Shown: positions 17,070 to 25,863, counted from the first letter of the stretch. The stretch is 64,000 nt of DNA from Pseudogracilibacillus sp035301445 (GCA_035301445.1 DATGUH010000153.1:38277-102276); one strand, 5' to 3'. The notes: generated from the letters alone by a model not told the origin. Translations and numbers: made by a program.

Positions 17070-19217
17070 GTGCGAATTTTTTCTCAACTGATTTCTCGAG
17101 CATATAAATGGGTTGCCCTTTTTTGGGTTGCGATTTTAATAGCGATGGCCATTTTTGCGATTCGTTTACCGAATTTATTGGAAGGCGATGGTTTCCGAAT
17201 GGATGGCGAACATGAAGCCGTTATGGATACCGTTTCGAAACAATTTGACATGCCTGCGGAAACAATGTTTGTCGTGTTTGATCATCAATCAAATGACACC
17301 ATTAAGCAAACGCTTGAAGAAATTGAATCATTACAACTTACATCATCAATTGATTCACCATTAGAAGATCAATCTTTACAAAAAGAAGATGTGGCTTATG
17401 CGATGCTTCATTTTGATCACGAAACAGATCATATGTCACAAATTGTGACTGATATTCGTGCTACATTTGATGGGCAAGATGGCATTACGTTAACCGGTGC
17501 TTCCCCGCTATCAAAAGATATTAATGAAGCCAGTCAAAAAGACTTAATTACTGCTGAAGCAATTGGATTACCTGTTGCCATTATCATTTTACTCTTTGCT
17601 TTTGGGACAGTTGTTGCGGCACTTGTGCCATTAGCGATTGGAATTACGACCGTTATTACCTCATTTGGAATTTTGACGTTTATCGGCGAGAAAATTGATT
17701 TATCCATATTCGTCTTAAATATTATTCCAATGCTCGGCTTAGCACTTAGTATCGACTTTGCTTTGCTTTTCATTAGTCGTTATCGCGAAGAACGTGCACA
17801 TTCTTCAATTGAAGATGCTGTCAAAATGACCATTCAAACAGCTGGACGCTCCGTTATTTTCTCAGCATTTTGTGTATTTATCGGACTTGGTGCGATGTTA
17901 TTGATTCAAATTGATTTATTCCAAAATATTGCAATTGGCGGGATGATTGTAGTGTCTATGGCTGTTCTTACTTCAATCACATTACTGCCTTCTATTTTAT
18001 TATTGCTTGGCAATCGAATTGATAAATGGCAAGTATTAAAAACGAAGAAAAACGGCACCAATCGCTGGCGTCAATTTGCCAATAGCGTGATTAAAAGACC
18101 TGTTACCATTACACTTGTCGCCATTATTTTACTAACGATTGCTATGATTCCTGTAAAAAATATGAAACTAACGATTCCAGAGCTAGATGCATTGCCAATG
18201 TCTTATGATTCTCGTGCGGCATTTGAATTAATGGAAGATACTTTTGATATGAAAGATACGTCTTCACTATACATGATTGCGAAACGTGCCGGCGGTTGGG
18301 AAAATGAAGACGGACTGAACGCATTGAAATCATTAGAAGAAACGTTTGAACAAGATCAACTAGTGGAAGAAGTTACGACGATCTTCAGTGCGAGTGATAT
18401 TCAATCTGTGGAGGAATGGAACGGGGCGATGAGTGTGCCGGAGATAGCCGCTTCGCTCGAACCACTCGTAGAACAATTTATTCAAGAAGATGAAGTGATG
18501 ATTCCGATTACCCTTAATGTGGAAGGTACTTCTAATGCAGCACAAACTTGGGTTCGTGATTGGCAAAAAGAACATCCTGATTGGTCTGTTCAAATTGGTG
18601 GAGAACCGAGATTTAACCAGGAAATATTTGATGAGATTTGGGATAAAATCGGACTTGTTTTAACGGTTATTATCGCCTCGACATTTATCATTTTAATGAT
18701 CGCATTTCGCTCTTTATTAATTCCAATTAAAGCGATCCTTATGAATGTAATCGGATTGGCTTCTACTTTTGGCATTCTCGTATACATTTTCCAATACGGA
18801 CATTTCGGATTGCCCGCGGGAACAATTGCGCTTATTATTCCTGTGCTCGTGTTCAGTCTTGTATTCGGATTAAGTATGGATTATGAAGTATTCCTGATAT
18901 CAAGGATGCAAGAAGAGTATGCTTCATCTTTTAATAACGATAAAGCTACAGTAGAAGGACTCGCAACAACAAGCAAAGTGATTACGTCAGCGGCGCTTAT
19001 TATGATTGTGCTCACAGGTGCTTTCGCTTTTACAGACGTCATGCCTGTGAAACAAATTGGTGTTGGGATTGCGATTGCAGTCGCTATTGACGCAACAATT
19101 ATTCGTTTATTACTCGTGCCAAGTTTAATGAAATTGTTCGGAAAATGGAATTGGTGGTTGCCATTCAATAAAGGCTTATACCGTCGAGATAATAAACGAT
19201 TTGAACAAAAATCGTAA
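17070..19217 (+). CDS. MMPL family transporter (RND superfamily, YdfJ-like)
   Basis: 715-residue membrane protein with two similar halves. Each half has one helix, an extracytoplasmic domain and a bundle of five more helices, giving about 12 segments. Seen: GLALSIDFALLFISRYREER in the first half and the matching GLSMDYEVFLISRMQEEY in the second; these carry the acidic residues of the proton relay of MMPL/RND proteins. Substrates are likely lipids or hydrophobic compounds. GTG 17070 is chosen because AAGGAAGG stands 7 nt before it; longer in-frame starts back to 16878 run into repeat-flanking DNA. Monocistronic. Confidence 0.85.
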   Translation: MRIFSQLISRAYKWVALFWVAILIAMAIFAIRLPNLLEGDGFRMDGEHEAVMDTVSKQFDMPAETMFVVFDHQSNDTIKQTLEEIESLQLTSSIDSPLEDQSLQKEDVAYAMLHFDHETDHMSQIVTDIRATFDGQDGITLTGASPLSKDINEASQKDLITAEAIGLPVAIIILLFAFGTVVAALVPLAIGITTVITSFGILTFIGEKIDLSIFVLNIIPMLGLALSIDFALLFISRYREERAHSSIEDAVKMTIQTAGRSVIFSAFCVFIGLGAMLLIQIDLFQNIAIGGMIVVSMAVLTSITLLPSILLLLGNRIDKWQVLKTKKNGTNRWRQFANSVIKRPVTITLVAIILLTIAMIPVKNMKLTIPELDALPMSYDSRAAFELMEDTFDMKDTSSLYMIAKRAGGWENEDGLNALKSLEETFEQDQLVEEVTTIFSASDIQSVEEWNGAMSVPEIAASLEPLVEQFIQEDEVMIPITLNVEGTSNAAQTWVRDWQKEHPDWSVQIGGEPRFNQEIFDEIWDKIGLVLTVIIASTFIILMIAFRSLLIPIKAILMNVIGLASTFGILVYIFQYGHFGLPAGTIALIIPVLVFSLVFGLSMDYEVFLISRMQEEYASSFNNDKATVEGLATTSKVITSAALIMIVLTGAFAFTDVMPVKQIGVGIAIAVAIDATIIRLLLVPSLMKLFGKWNWWLPFNKGLYRRDNKRFEQKS

Positions 19218-19226
19218 CATCAAAAT

Positions 19227-19276
19227 AAAGCTGTTCAGATTGTTAGTGATGACTACCTAACTGTCTGAACAGCTTT
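19227..19276. terminator. Bidirectional terminator after the MMPL gene
   Basis: Stem AAAGCTGTTCAGA/TCTGAACAGCTTT with a second inner stem GTTAG/CTAAC. It serves the MMPL gene on the plus strand and the small-protein cluster on the minus strand. Confidence 0.8.
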
Positions 19277-19278
19277 TT

Positions 19279-19464
19279 CTATAAAGAAATCCATTGATCG
19301 TAACTAGGTTGTTCTACTTGTTCCATAATTGCTGTTTGTTCATCTATTTGGTCTTTTGGCTCTTTTTTCATTTGATCAATCGTCATTTTCATGGCGACGT
19401 ACACACCGCCAACAGTGATTAGCACGATGACTAAAAGTACGACAACCAATGTTCTTCCTTTCAT
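19279..19464 (-). CDS. Small single-pass membrane protein, unknown
   Basis: 61 residues: one strong N-terminal membrane helix (about 5-26), then a charged tail with KKEPKDQIDEQ. I do not recognise a family. It is supported by GAGGAGG about 11 nt before the ATG, lying inside the end of the preceding gene, by only 6 nt of spacing to that gene, and by the terminator directly after it. It is the last member of a four-gene cluster. Confidence 0.6.
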   Translation of the reverse strand: MKGRTLVVVLLVIVLITVGGVYVAMKMTIDQMKKEPKDQIDEQTAIMEQVEQPSYDQWISL

Positions 19465-19470
19465 AAAGCC

Positions 19471-19923
19471 TTATGCCTCCTCTTCTAATGTAAAACGTTC
19501 ATCTTTTAAATAATTCACAGCTTCTTCGTAATCGCCAAAGCTATCTTCTAAATTTCCTTCATGGTAAAGTCCCCATGCATCAAGTTCTTCTTGTAAAACA
19601 AGCACATGTTGACCATCCGTCCATCTTTCAATAATCGGTTCGATTTCTGTACGAAGTCCTTCGATGGCATCTTCGACCATTTGACGAAGCACTTCTGCTG
19701 TCACTTCACGTATATTCACAAGGCCACGTTCATCTGTTTGATAACCTGGAACATTTTCTAAGTAGACAAATCCATTTCCATTTGGATGTAAATGTTGTAC
19801 GACAACCTTTTTGTCATATAAGCTGTCTTCAAAATGATAATTTAATCGTTTCATCGATACTTCTTTTTTTGTTAATTGTGGAAACGTATCAATTATTTCC
19901 TGTTTTTCTTCAAATGTTAACAT
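19471..19923 (-). CDS. Conserved-looking hypothetical protein, 150 aa
   Basis: A soluble acidic protein with no signal peptide. It opens with a helical segment (LTFEEKQEIIDTFPQLTKKE), has a central strand-rich part (VVVQHLHPNGNGFVYLENV) and ends in a helix with DSFGDYEEAVNYLKDERF. No catalytic motif is seen. It lies between the pentapeptide-repeat gene (21 nt upstream) and the 61-residue membrane protein (6 nt downstream) on one transcript. The function is unknown. Confidence 0.7.
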   Translation of the reverse strand: MLTFEEKQEIIDTFPQLTKKEVSMKRLNYHFEDSLYDKKVVVQHLHPNGNGFVYLENVPGYQTDERGLVNIREVTAEVLRQMVEDAIEGLRTEIEPIIERWTDGQHVLVLQEELDAWGLYHEGNLEDSFGDYEEAVNYLKDERFTLEEEA

Positions 19924-19944
19924 GTCTTCACTCTTTTCTACGCA

Positions 19945-20580
19945 TTATTCTGTAATATGAAGGCCTAATAATTTCGCAAAACCGATTGCTTGTCTCTCAG
20001 AAACAATACAATTAGACAATTTTTCGATTGTGACTTCTATCGTATCATACTGATTTGTCGACAAATCGATGTTTGCTAAATTTGTTTCAATAAAGCTTGC
20101 TCGATGTAAAAGATTTCTCACAAAAAACGTTTGTTTAAAATGACAATCAAAAAAATTACTTTCTGTTAAATCCATTTGGTGAAATGCAACATGGTTTGTA
20201 CGTGATAAGCTAAAATCACTATATTGCGCTTCACCATTTTCAAACAATACATGTCCAAATAACGCTTGTGAAAAATCTGCTCCCGTTAATTTTACACCTT
20301 TAAACTGACAACGATGAAAATGTGTATTTTTTAATTGGGCATTTGAAAAATCACAAGTATCAAATAATACATCTGTAAAATGCATCTCTTCTAAGTTTGC
20401 ACCATTAAAACGTACATGTTTAAACTGAACATCATTAAAATGAAGGGGCTCGTCACCATTTTGAAAAAAGCCACCAGCGAATTGAACGCGTTCGATATAG
20501 GGCTCACCTATCCACACATCTTCAATACGCATTTTATCGTGTTGCATCGAAAAGATCGGTCGATGGATTTGCGTCAACAA
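19945..20580 (-). CDS. Pentapeptide-repeat protein
   Basis: 211 residues dominated by pentapeptide repeats of the A(D/N)LXX kind from about residue 40 to 175 (for example HVRFNGANLEEMHFTDVLFD, NAQLKNTHFHRCQFKGVKLT). They would fold as a right-handed quadrilateral beta-helix. Some relatives mimic DNA and protect gyrase from quinolones (Qnr/MfpA); whether this one does is unknown. TTG 20580 is chosen because AAGGAGG is 8 nt upstream; an in-frame ATG at 20619 lies before that site. The stop codon of the preceding 33-residue peptide overlaps the same ribosome binding site. Confidence 0.8.
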   Translation of the reverse strand: MLTQIHRPIFSMQHDKMRIEDVWIGEPYIERVQFAGGFFQNGDEPLHFNDVQFKHVRFNGANLEEMHFTDVLFDTCDFSNAQLKNTHFHRCQFKGVKLTGADFSQALFGHVLFENGEAQYSDFSLSRTNHVAFHQMDLTESNFFDCHFKQTFFVRNLLHRASFIETNLANIDLSTNQYDTIEVTIEKLSNCIVSERQAIGFAKLLGLHITE

Positions 20581-20593
20581 TCGTTTCCCCTCC

Positions 20594-20695
20594 TTATTTT
20601 CTCGTTCGCCATTCTGCAATAATAATAAATGAAATTACAACGGCAATGGCCAATATATAAAACCAACTTGGTATACTACTTCCCCATGAAAACAT
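20594..20695 (-). CDS. 33-residue single-pass membrane peptide
   Basis: A short frame with AAAGGAAG 6 nt before ATG 20695. The product starts MFSWGSSIPSWFYIL, continues as one hydrophobic helix and ends in EWRTRK. This is the pattern of a genuine small membrane protein: tryptophans at one interface and a basic end inside. Its TAA is part of the TAAGGAGG that serves the pentapeptide-repeat gene, which implies coupled translation. No family is recognised. It heads the four-gene cluster 20695-19279. Confidence 0.6.
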   Translation of the reverse strand: MFSWGSSIPSWFYILAIAVVISFIIIAEWRTRK

Positions 20696-20802
20696 TGGTA
20701 ACTTCCTTTCTGCGAACATTTTCTGTTTACTATACGTCTATTGGTAGTATAGCATTTTATTAACGATTCATCTTTTCATAACTGACAACTCCCCTTTAGT
20801 GG

Positions 20803-21020
20803 TTGTCGCAAACTTCACGATACAAGAAGAGAGCCCTTTTTTTCATGTTTAGATAGCTTGGTATTCAATATATGCTCGCTAACCCATTTACCTATTGATT
20901 GAAGTGGAATTGTGCTGACGCCTGCGGGAACAGCACGAGTTGAAGACCCCACAGGAGCGCAGCGACGAGGAGGCTGAAGCCGTGCCCGCTGCAAGCACCA
21001 CAATCGAAACGGAAATCAAT
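20803..21020. repeat. Dispersed MITE-like repeat, copy 2 (best preserved)
   Basis: The core at 20894-21020 (127 bp) has imperfect inverted ends: ATTGATT..GT..ATTGTG on the left, and the same pattern read from the right on the other strand. Inside are TGACGCCTGCGGGAACAGC, ACGAGTTGAAGACCCC and AGCGACGAGGAGGCTGAAGC. To its left is a 70-bp stretch also found at copy 1. Related core sequences are common between genes in Bacillales. Open frames across it are not genes. Confidence 0.75.
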
Positions 21021-21099
21021 ATGGTGATTGGCTGTTACATTCTTCCCGTCTACTCGTGCCGGCTGTTAACCTTATTCCCACAAACTGTATATGCGTATT

Positions 21100-21205
21100 A
21101 ATTGAAATGGCGATATAGTAAGAGGTCCGAGCTAATGGCTTTAAAAGGGCGCAGCGACGAGGAGGCTGAAATCGTCCCCGTAGAAAACACGATAACCAAT
21201 TCTGA
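21100..21205. repeat. Dispersed MITE-like repeat, copy 3 (remnant)
   Basis: ATTGAAATGGCGATATAGT and, further on, GGGCGCAGCGACGAGG then AGGCTGAAATCGTCCCCG correspond to the left end and centre of copy 2, with the middle lost. It lies about 80 bp after copy 2 in the same orientation. The remaining DNA from 21206 to 21316 is the promoter region of the CAP-domain gene. Confidence 0.65.
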
Positions 21206-21316
21206 TGAATTTTTAAGTTATTTGTTCATAAACATTTTACGCATACATTCACATGTCATTTACTGTATGTTCTTGCCTTATTCAGGTTAAAATAAAGATA
21301 GGAGGTGGTCTTACAG

Positions 21317-22465
21317 ATGAAAAGACTATTACTATTCCTCGTCATTCTCGGACTGTTGTACAGCGCAAAACCTTATTGGGAAAAGCCTGTTTCACAATAT
21401 ATTGACCTTGATTTTTTAGAACCAGTTGATGCGTCGATTGAGAAAGTGATGACAAGTGAACTTGTTGTCAAAACCGTTCATTTTGTGAATGATACAGTGA
21501 AAAAGGTAACGCATTTTTTTGTAGATGATGAAAAGGAAGGAAAGCCAGAAAAAGTGGCAGATCGGGAACTTTCACAAGATGAAAAACCGATTCTAACTGA
21601 ACCTGTATCCACACACATTTCTATTCATAATATTGAAATCGGCATGCCAAAAACGACTGTGGAAGCCTCTCTTGGTCGTCCAGCTGATGCTTCTTTAAAT
21701 GAATATGGAACGATGTGGCATACGTATCACAAACAATACAACCAGTTTATGATGGTTGCATATGATGAACAAGATGATGTTCAAGCACTTTATACAAATG
21801 ATGACTTAATTGCGACGACAGAAAAAGTTGGTTTTAATAGTTCCAAGCAGCAAGTGCGAGCGCAATTTGGAGAACCTTTAACAGAAATTAAACGCGGGTT
21901 AAAAATCTACGTATTGAATGAAGATAATGATTTTGACGTCTTTAAAGTAGATGATGTTTATATGTACGTGTTTTATGACGTCCATCGTGAAGAGAAAGTG
22001 ACCGCTATGCAAATTGTTTCAGCCACAACAGAAGAACAAAAGCAAGATGTATACGCCGCGTCAAGTGAAGCATTACAAGAAGGATTTGAACGGCAATTAT
22101 TCCACCTAACGAATGCAAGTCGTGTGCGTCATCAACTCGCACCTTTAGATTGGCATGAACATGCGTCCAAAACTGCTTATCGACATAGTGTGGATATGGC
22201 TGAGCAGAACTATTTCAGTCATCAAAATCTACAAGGACTTTCACCGTTTGACCGTATGCGCGAAGACGATATTTCCTTTCGTACAGCTGGCGAAAATTTA
22301 GCGTATGGACAAGCTAGTAGCATTTTTGCCCATGAAGGCCTGATGAACTCTGCTGGCCATCGAGAAAATATATTGCAAGACATGTATACGCATCTTGGCA
22401 TTGGCGTTTCATTCAATGAAGAACAACAACCATATTTCACAGAACTATTTTTAAGTCCTTCTTAA
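21317..22465 (+). CDS. CAP-domain secreted protein, YlbC-like
   Basis: 382 residues: an N-terminal membrane anchor or signal (about 1-20), a CAP-associated N-terminal domain (about 110-235; IHNIEIGMPKTTVEASLGRP) and a C-terminal CAP/SCP domain (about 250-380). The CAP motifs HLTNASRVRHQLAPLDW, HSVDMAEQNYFSH, GENLAYG and HRENILQDMYTHLGIGV are present with the conserved His and Glu residues. Similar in layout to B. subtilis YlbC; role at the cell surface unknown. ATG 21317 lies 9 nt after AGGAGGTGG; a GTG at 21305 overlaps that site. Confidence 0.85.
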   Translation: MKRLLLFLVILGLLYSAKPYWEKPVSQYIDLDFLEPVDASIEKVMTSELVVKTVHFVNDTVKKVTHFFVDDEKEGKPEKVADRELSQDEKPILTEPVSTHISIHNIEIGMPKTTVEASLGRPADASLNEYGTMWHTYHKQYNQFMMVAYDEQDDVQALYTNDDLIATTEKVGFNSSKQQVRAQFGEPLTEIKRGLKIYVLNEDNDFDVFKVDDVYMYVFYDVHREEKVTAMQIVSATTEEQKQDVYAASSEALQEGFERQLFHLTNASRVRHQLAPLDWHEHASKTAYRHSVDMAEQNYFSHQNLQGLSPFDRMREDDISFRTAGENLAYGQASSIFAHEGLMNSAGHRENILQDMYTHLGIGVSFNEEQQPYFTELFLSPS

Positions 22466-22884
22466 GGTAATTCCAAAATGAAATGGTGGAAATAATACGT
22501 GCCAATGTAAATGAGTATTGAACCTATAAAACCCACGAAAAATAGAGAACCAACTAGAAAATAAATACTTCCTCTTTGCGTAAATGTATCGATCACCATT
22601 TCGTTTGGATTATTAGGATTATAATACACTTGAACTTGCTTGCCATCCTTCCAAGGGGTTCTTTGAGAGATATTCGATTGTACTTCATACTGCACCCCGT
22701 CCACTTCATAACGGACAATTGGCTTTGGATAACCAAGTCCATATGAAGAATTTTCAACAGCAATGGCATTGATTTTCTTCCAGTTCTGTACTTTTAAACG
22801 CTTTTTTATGCCCATCGTCAATAAAATCATCGCTACGAGTAATAGACTCGAACTGATGATAAGTACCGGTATAATTTGATCCAT
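22462..22884 (-). CDS. DUF3592-like membrane protein
   Basis: 140 residues: membrane helix at about 5-25, an extracytoplasmic strand-rich segment (YPKPIVRYEVDGVQYEV, then QVYYNPNNPNEMVID) and a second helix at about 110-132. The pattern Y-NP-NP after a variable strand is the signature of DUF3592 proteins, whose function is unknown. The gene converges on the CAP-domain gene and the two stop codons overlap by 4 bp, so no terminator fits between them. Confidence 0.75.
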   Translation of the reverse strand: MDQIIPVLIISSSLLLVAMILLTMGIKKRLKVQNWKKINAIAVENSSYGLGYPKPIVRYEVDGVQYEVQSNISQRTPWKDGKQVQVYYNPNNPNEMVIDTFTQRGSIYFLVGSLFFVGFIGSILIYIGTYYFHHFILELP

Positions 22885-22913
22885 TTAGCATCTCTTCCCT
22901 TCCAATGAAAAAA

Positions 22914-22951
22914 GGAAGGTTGTCCACCATACGTCAATGGAACAACCTTCT
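22914..22951 (-). terminator. Terminator of purC
   Basis: Stem GAAGGTTGT/ACAACCTTC with an inner CCAT/ATGG pair, followed on the minus strand by CCTTTTTTC. Confidence 0.75.
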
Positions 22952-22956
22952 TCTTT

Positions 22957-23640
22957 TTACTCACTTAATAAAATTTTCTCTAATGTCATCGGTGAAACAG
23001 CTTCACCATCTTTATACGCACGCATATTTCCACCTGAAATTTCATCAATTAACATCAATTCGCCATTTGCATCACGGCCAAACTCTAATTTAATATCATA
23101 TAGTTCTAATCCTTTTGTTGTCAGAACCTCTTTTACAACACCCGAAATCGTTTTTGTTAAATCCACTAATACGGCATATTCTTCAGATGTTAAAATGCCT
23201 AATTGCGCTAAACCGTCCTCGTTAATTGGCGGATCATTGCGCTCATCATCTTTTAACGTCACTTCTACAAATGCATTCAAAGGTTGCCCTTCTTCACAAT
23301 AAGCTCCATAACGTTTTAAAAAGCTTCCAACTGCACGATAGCGACAAATGACTTCCACACCATGCCCAAACATCGTCGCATTTTTAACAAGCATCGTTGC
23401 GTCTTCATTATTTGACTCGACAAAATGTGTTGGTATCCCTTGCGCTTCAAGTTTCTCAAAGAAATATGTTGTCATACGTAAACCTGATTGACCCATTCCA
23501 TCAATGGTTAATCCAACTGTATTGGCACCCGGATCAAATACACCATCTTCACCTGTTACATCATCTTTGAATTTTAATAGTACATGGTGATCATCTGCTG
23601 CATATACATCTTTTGTTTTACCGCTATATAATAGTTTCAT
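22957..23640 (-). CDS. purC: SAICAR synthetase (phosphoribosylaminoimidazole-succinocarboxamide synthase)
   Basis: 227 residues, normal for the bacterial enzyme that joins CAIR and aspartate with ATP in purine synthesis. Motifs: YSGKTKDVY (ATP-binding loop, residues 5-13), EVICRYRAVGSFLKRYG, ELYDIKLEFG and LIDEISGGNMR (active-site Asp region). It stands alone, whereas in B. subtilis purC is inside the purEKBCSQLFMNHD operon, so the pathway genes must be split in this genome. A probable PurBox pair overlaps the promoter. Confidence 0.93.
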   Translation of the reverse strand: MKLLYSGKTKDVYAADDHHVLLKFKDDVTGEDGVFDPGANTVGLTIDGMGQSGLRMTTYFFEKLEAQGIPTHFVESNNEDATMLVKNATMFGHGVEVICRYRAVGSFLKRYGAYCEEGQPLNAFVEVTLKDDERNDPPINEDGLAQLGILTSEEYAVLVDLTKTISGVVKEVLTTKGLELYDIKLEFGRDANGELMLIDEISGGNMRAYKDGEAVSPMTLEKILLSE

Positions 23641-23676
23641 CCGTCTAACCCTCTCTATATGACCAAATTTTCGACC

Positions 23677-23742
23677 GATAAGCGAACGTTATCATCTATA
23701 CTTATAATAATATTCGTTTTTAAGGAAAATTACAATCATTCT
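23677..23742 (-). promoter_or_regulatory. purC promoter with probable PurBox pair
   Basis: Minus-strand promoter: TTGTAA, 17-bp spacer, TATTAT. Two inverted CGAA/TTCG cores at 23683-23686 and 23713-23716 lie 26 bp apart. PurR of Bacillus binds inverted PurBoxes with AWWWCCGAACWWT arms whose cores are about 24-25 bp apart. The right arm (AAAAACGAAT) is weaker than the left (AAGCGAACGTT). Confidence 0.45.
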
Positions 23743-23781
23743 CCTTCAATTTTTTCCTTGTACCTGCAAATTATATGCACC

Positions 23782-24807
23782 TTATCTCACTTGATTGCGC
23801 CCTTGTCGTTTCGATTCGTATAACTTATCATCTACTCGCTTTAATAATGAATCAATCGTATCTCCTTCTTCATACGCCATCACACCAAAACTCGCGGTTA
23901 CATGACCAACTTCGGTAAATGAATACTGCTCAATCGCTTTCCTTAACTGTTCAGCAATTTTAAACGCTTCCTTTTTCGATGCTTCTGTAACGACAATAAA
24001 CTCTTCACCACCCCAGCGCCCAAAAAATTGATTTTCTCCAATTTCCTGTTGGATACAAATGACGATTTCTTGGAGGACTTGATCTCCTACAAGATGTCCA
24101 TACTGATCATTAATATCCTTAAAATAATCAATATCAAAAAAGATAATTGAAAACGTTGACTGCGGTGCACGTTCGAAAAAAAGTGCTAACCATTCATCCA
24201 TTTGATAACGATTACCGATGTGTGTTAATGGGTCGATATATAATTGCTTTTTCATCGCTTCCATTTCCGCTTCTTTTTGAATCATTTTCATCGCATAAAT
24301 TAAAATGACAATATATGAAAAGGTCGCAATCGTTAATTGAATAAAGAACGCTAACGCATGTGATGAAAAACGCTCAAAATAAATCCACACGGGTGTCATC
24401 GTAACGACCAATAAAAAGGCAGATAACGTCATGGCCATACGCTTTTTTAATACAGCGAATGTGTACATAACAACTAATGGCAACCAAATAACAAATAAGC
24501 CATCCCCTAAAATCCCTACACCCGATGCAAAATTTCGTGCAAATGAAAATGTAGCCATTGCGAAGTATATATACAGTAAAATTAAAATCGTATATTCCAT
24601 AATCATCGTCCATTTATTCCAATAAGCTGTAAACCAACCGACAGTAAAAGCGATGATGAATAATACATTCATATAAAATGCAAAGTTTAACTGTTGATCA
24701 TGCCATTGAAAATACACGGTAAAAATGGATGTTAATAAAATGCACGGTAACACAATTAAATATACTTTACGCTTTAATTGTTGAAAGTTCATGTTGCTCC
24801 ATTTCAT
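23782..24807 (-). CDS. Membrane-bound diguanylate cyclase (GGDEF)
   Basis: About 341 residues: six hydrophobic helices (roughly residues 10-180), a short coiled linker (EAEMEAMKKQ) and a complete GGDEF domain. GGEEF is intact in FGRWGGEEFIVV, with DIDYFKDINDQYGH and DPLTHIGNRYQMDEW upstream, so it should make c-di-GMP from two GTP. The four residues that would form the inhibitory I-site RxxD are not RxxD here, so feedback inhibition is unlikely. AAGGA stands 9 nt before ATG 24807; a longer start at 24864 has AAAAGG only 2 nt away. The likely target is the YdaK-type receptor at 48.4 kb. Confidence 0.85.
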   Translation of the reverse strand: MKWSNMNFQQLKRKVYLIVLPCILLTSIFTVYFQWHDQQLNFAFYMNVLFIIAFTVGWFTAYWNKWTMIMEYTILILLYIYFAMATFSFARNFASGVGILGDGLFVIWLPLVVMYTFAVLKKRMAMTLSAFLLVVTMTPVWIYFERFSSHALAFFIQLTIATFSYIVILIYAMKMIQKEAEMEAMKKQLYIDPLTHIGNRYQMDEWLALFFERAPQSTFSIIFFDIDYFKDINDQYGHLVGDQVLQEIVICIQQEIGENQFFGRWGGEEFIVVTEASKKEAFKIAEQLRKAIEQYSFTEVGHVTASFGVMAYEEGDTIDSLLKRVDDKLYESKRQGRNQVR

Positions 24808-24999
24808 CTTTCCAATTCCTTCTCTCATATCATTCGTTTTTTTACGTAATTCATCGTTGTTCATATCCTTTTATGAGCCTACCCCTTTTTATAATCCCTA
24901 CACGAGGGAGAGGCGTATGTATCACTTTATTTGCTTTATTTTTGCAATATGACATAATTAAAAGGTTATCATTATTTTTTTATTTATAAGGAGGCTGCT

Positions 25000-25863
25000 A
25001 TGTTCTTTTTAGAAGCAAAACGGGTAATTGTGGTCATCTTTAGTGCGCTATTACTCGCCATTTCATTAAATTTCTTTTTAATTAACGCAAACGTCTATGC
25101 AAGTGGATTTACCGGTGCCGCGCAGCTTGCTTCTAGTGCATTTGCGGACTTTCTAGGCATTCACATTACAACCGGAACCATTTTGTTATTGATGAATATT
25201 CCTGTCTTTATTTTAGGTTGGTTTAAAGTCGGAAAAGGCTTTACTGTATACAGCATTTTATCCGTAATTTTTGCAACTTTTTTCTTAGAAGTGTTGCCAA
25301 TTCTATCGCTATCAGATGACATCATTTTAAATGCAGTTGCGGGTGGTGTAATCGGTGGTACTTCTGTTGGGTTAGCATTAAAATGGGGTGCATCAACGGG
25401 AGGACTTGATATTGTTGCCATGGTCTTATCAAGATTAAAAGACCGTCCTGTCGGCATTTACTTCTTAATCTTAAATGGTGTAATTATTGTCCTTGCCGGC
25501 ATTTTATATGAACCAGAAAATGCACTTTATACACTCATTACACTTTATGTGACTACAACCGTAATCGATGCCATTCATACACATCATGTAAAAGTCACTG
25601 CGATGATTGTGACCCAAAAGCCAGACGAATTACAACAAGCCATTCATCATAAAATGGTGCGAGGGATTACCATCATTCCTGCTAAAGGTGCTTATTCCAA
25701 AGAGGATCGAAGTATGCTATACCTTGTTGTAACACGTTATGAATTATATGATTTAGAACAAATTATTAAAGAAGCAGACCCACTAGCATTTACAAACGTT
25801 GTACAGTCTATTGGGATTTTCGGCCACTTTAGAAAAGACGGCGAAAAAATCGAAAACGCTTAA
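25000..25863 (+). CDS. YitT family membrane protein (DUF161-DUF2179)
   Basis: 287 residues: five to six membrane helices (about 8-190), with the family segments NVYASGFTGAAQLAS and GGVIGGTSVGLALKWGASTGGLD. A cytoplasmic DUF2179 domain follows (about 195-283; KVTAMIVTQKPDELQQAI, RGITIIPAKGAYSKEDRSML), predicted to bind a small ligand. The family is widespread in Firmicutes and of unknown function. GGAGG lies 5 nt before ATG 25000, and a terminator follows. Confidence 0.9.
   Translation: MFFLEAKRVIVVIFSALLLAISLNFFLINANVYASGFTGAAQLASSAFADFLGIHITTGTILLLMNIPVFILGWFKVGKGFTVYSILSVIFATFFLEVLPILSLSDDIILNAVAGGVIGGTSVGLALKWGASTGGLDIVAMVLSRLKDRPVGIYFLILNGVIIVLAGILYEPENALYTLITLYVTTTVIDAIHTHHVKVTAMIVTQKPDELQQAIHHKMVRGITIIPAKGAYSKEDRSMLYLVVTRYELYDLEQIIKEADPLAFTNVVQSIGIFGHFRKDGEKIENA

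Noticed and set aside
20815..21290. Small frames in the intergenic repeat (for example 20815-21003 and 21102-21290)
   Set aside because: They coincide with the dispersed repeat copies, vary between copies and have no supporting start signals.
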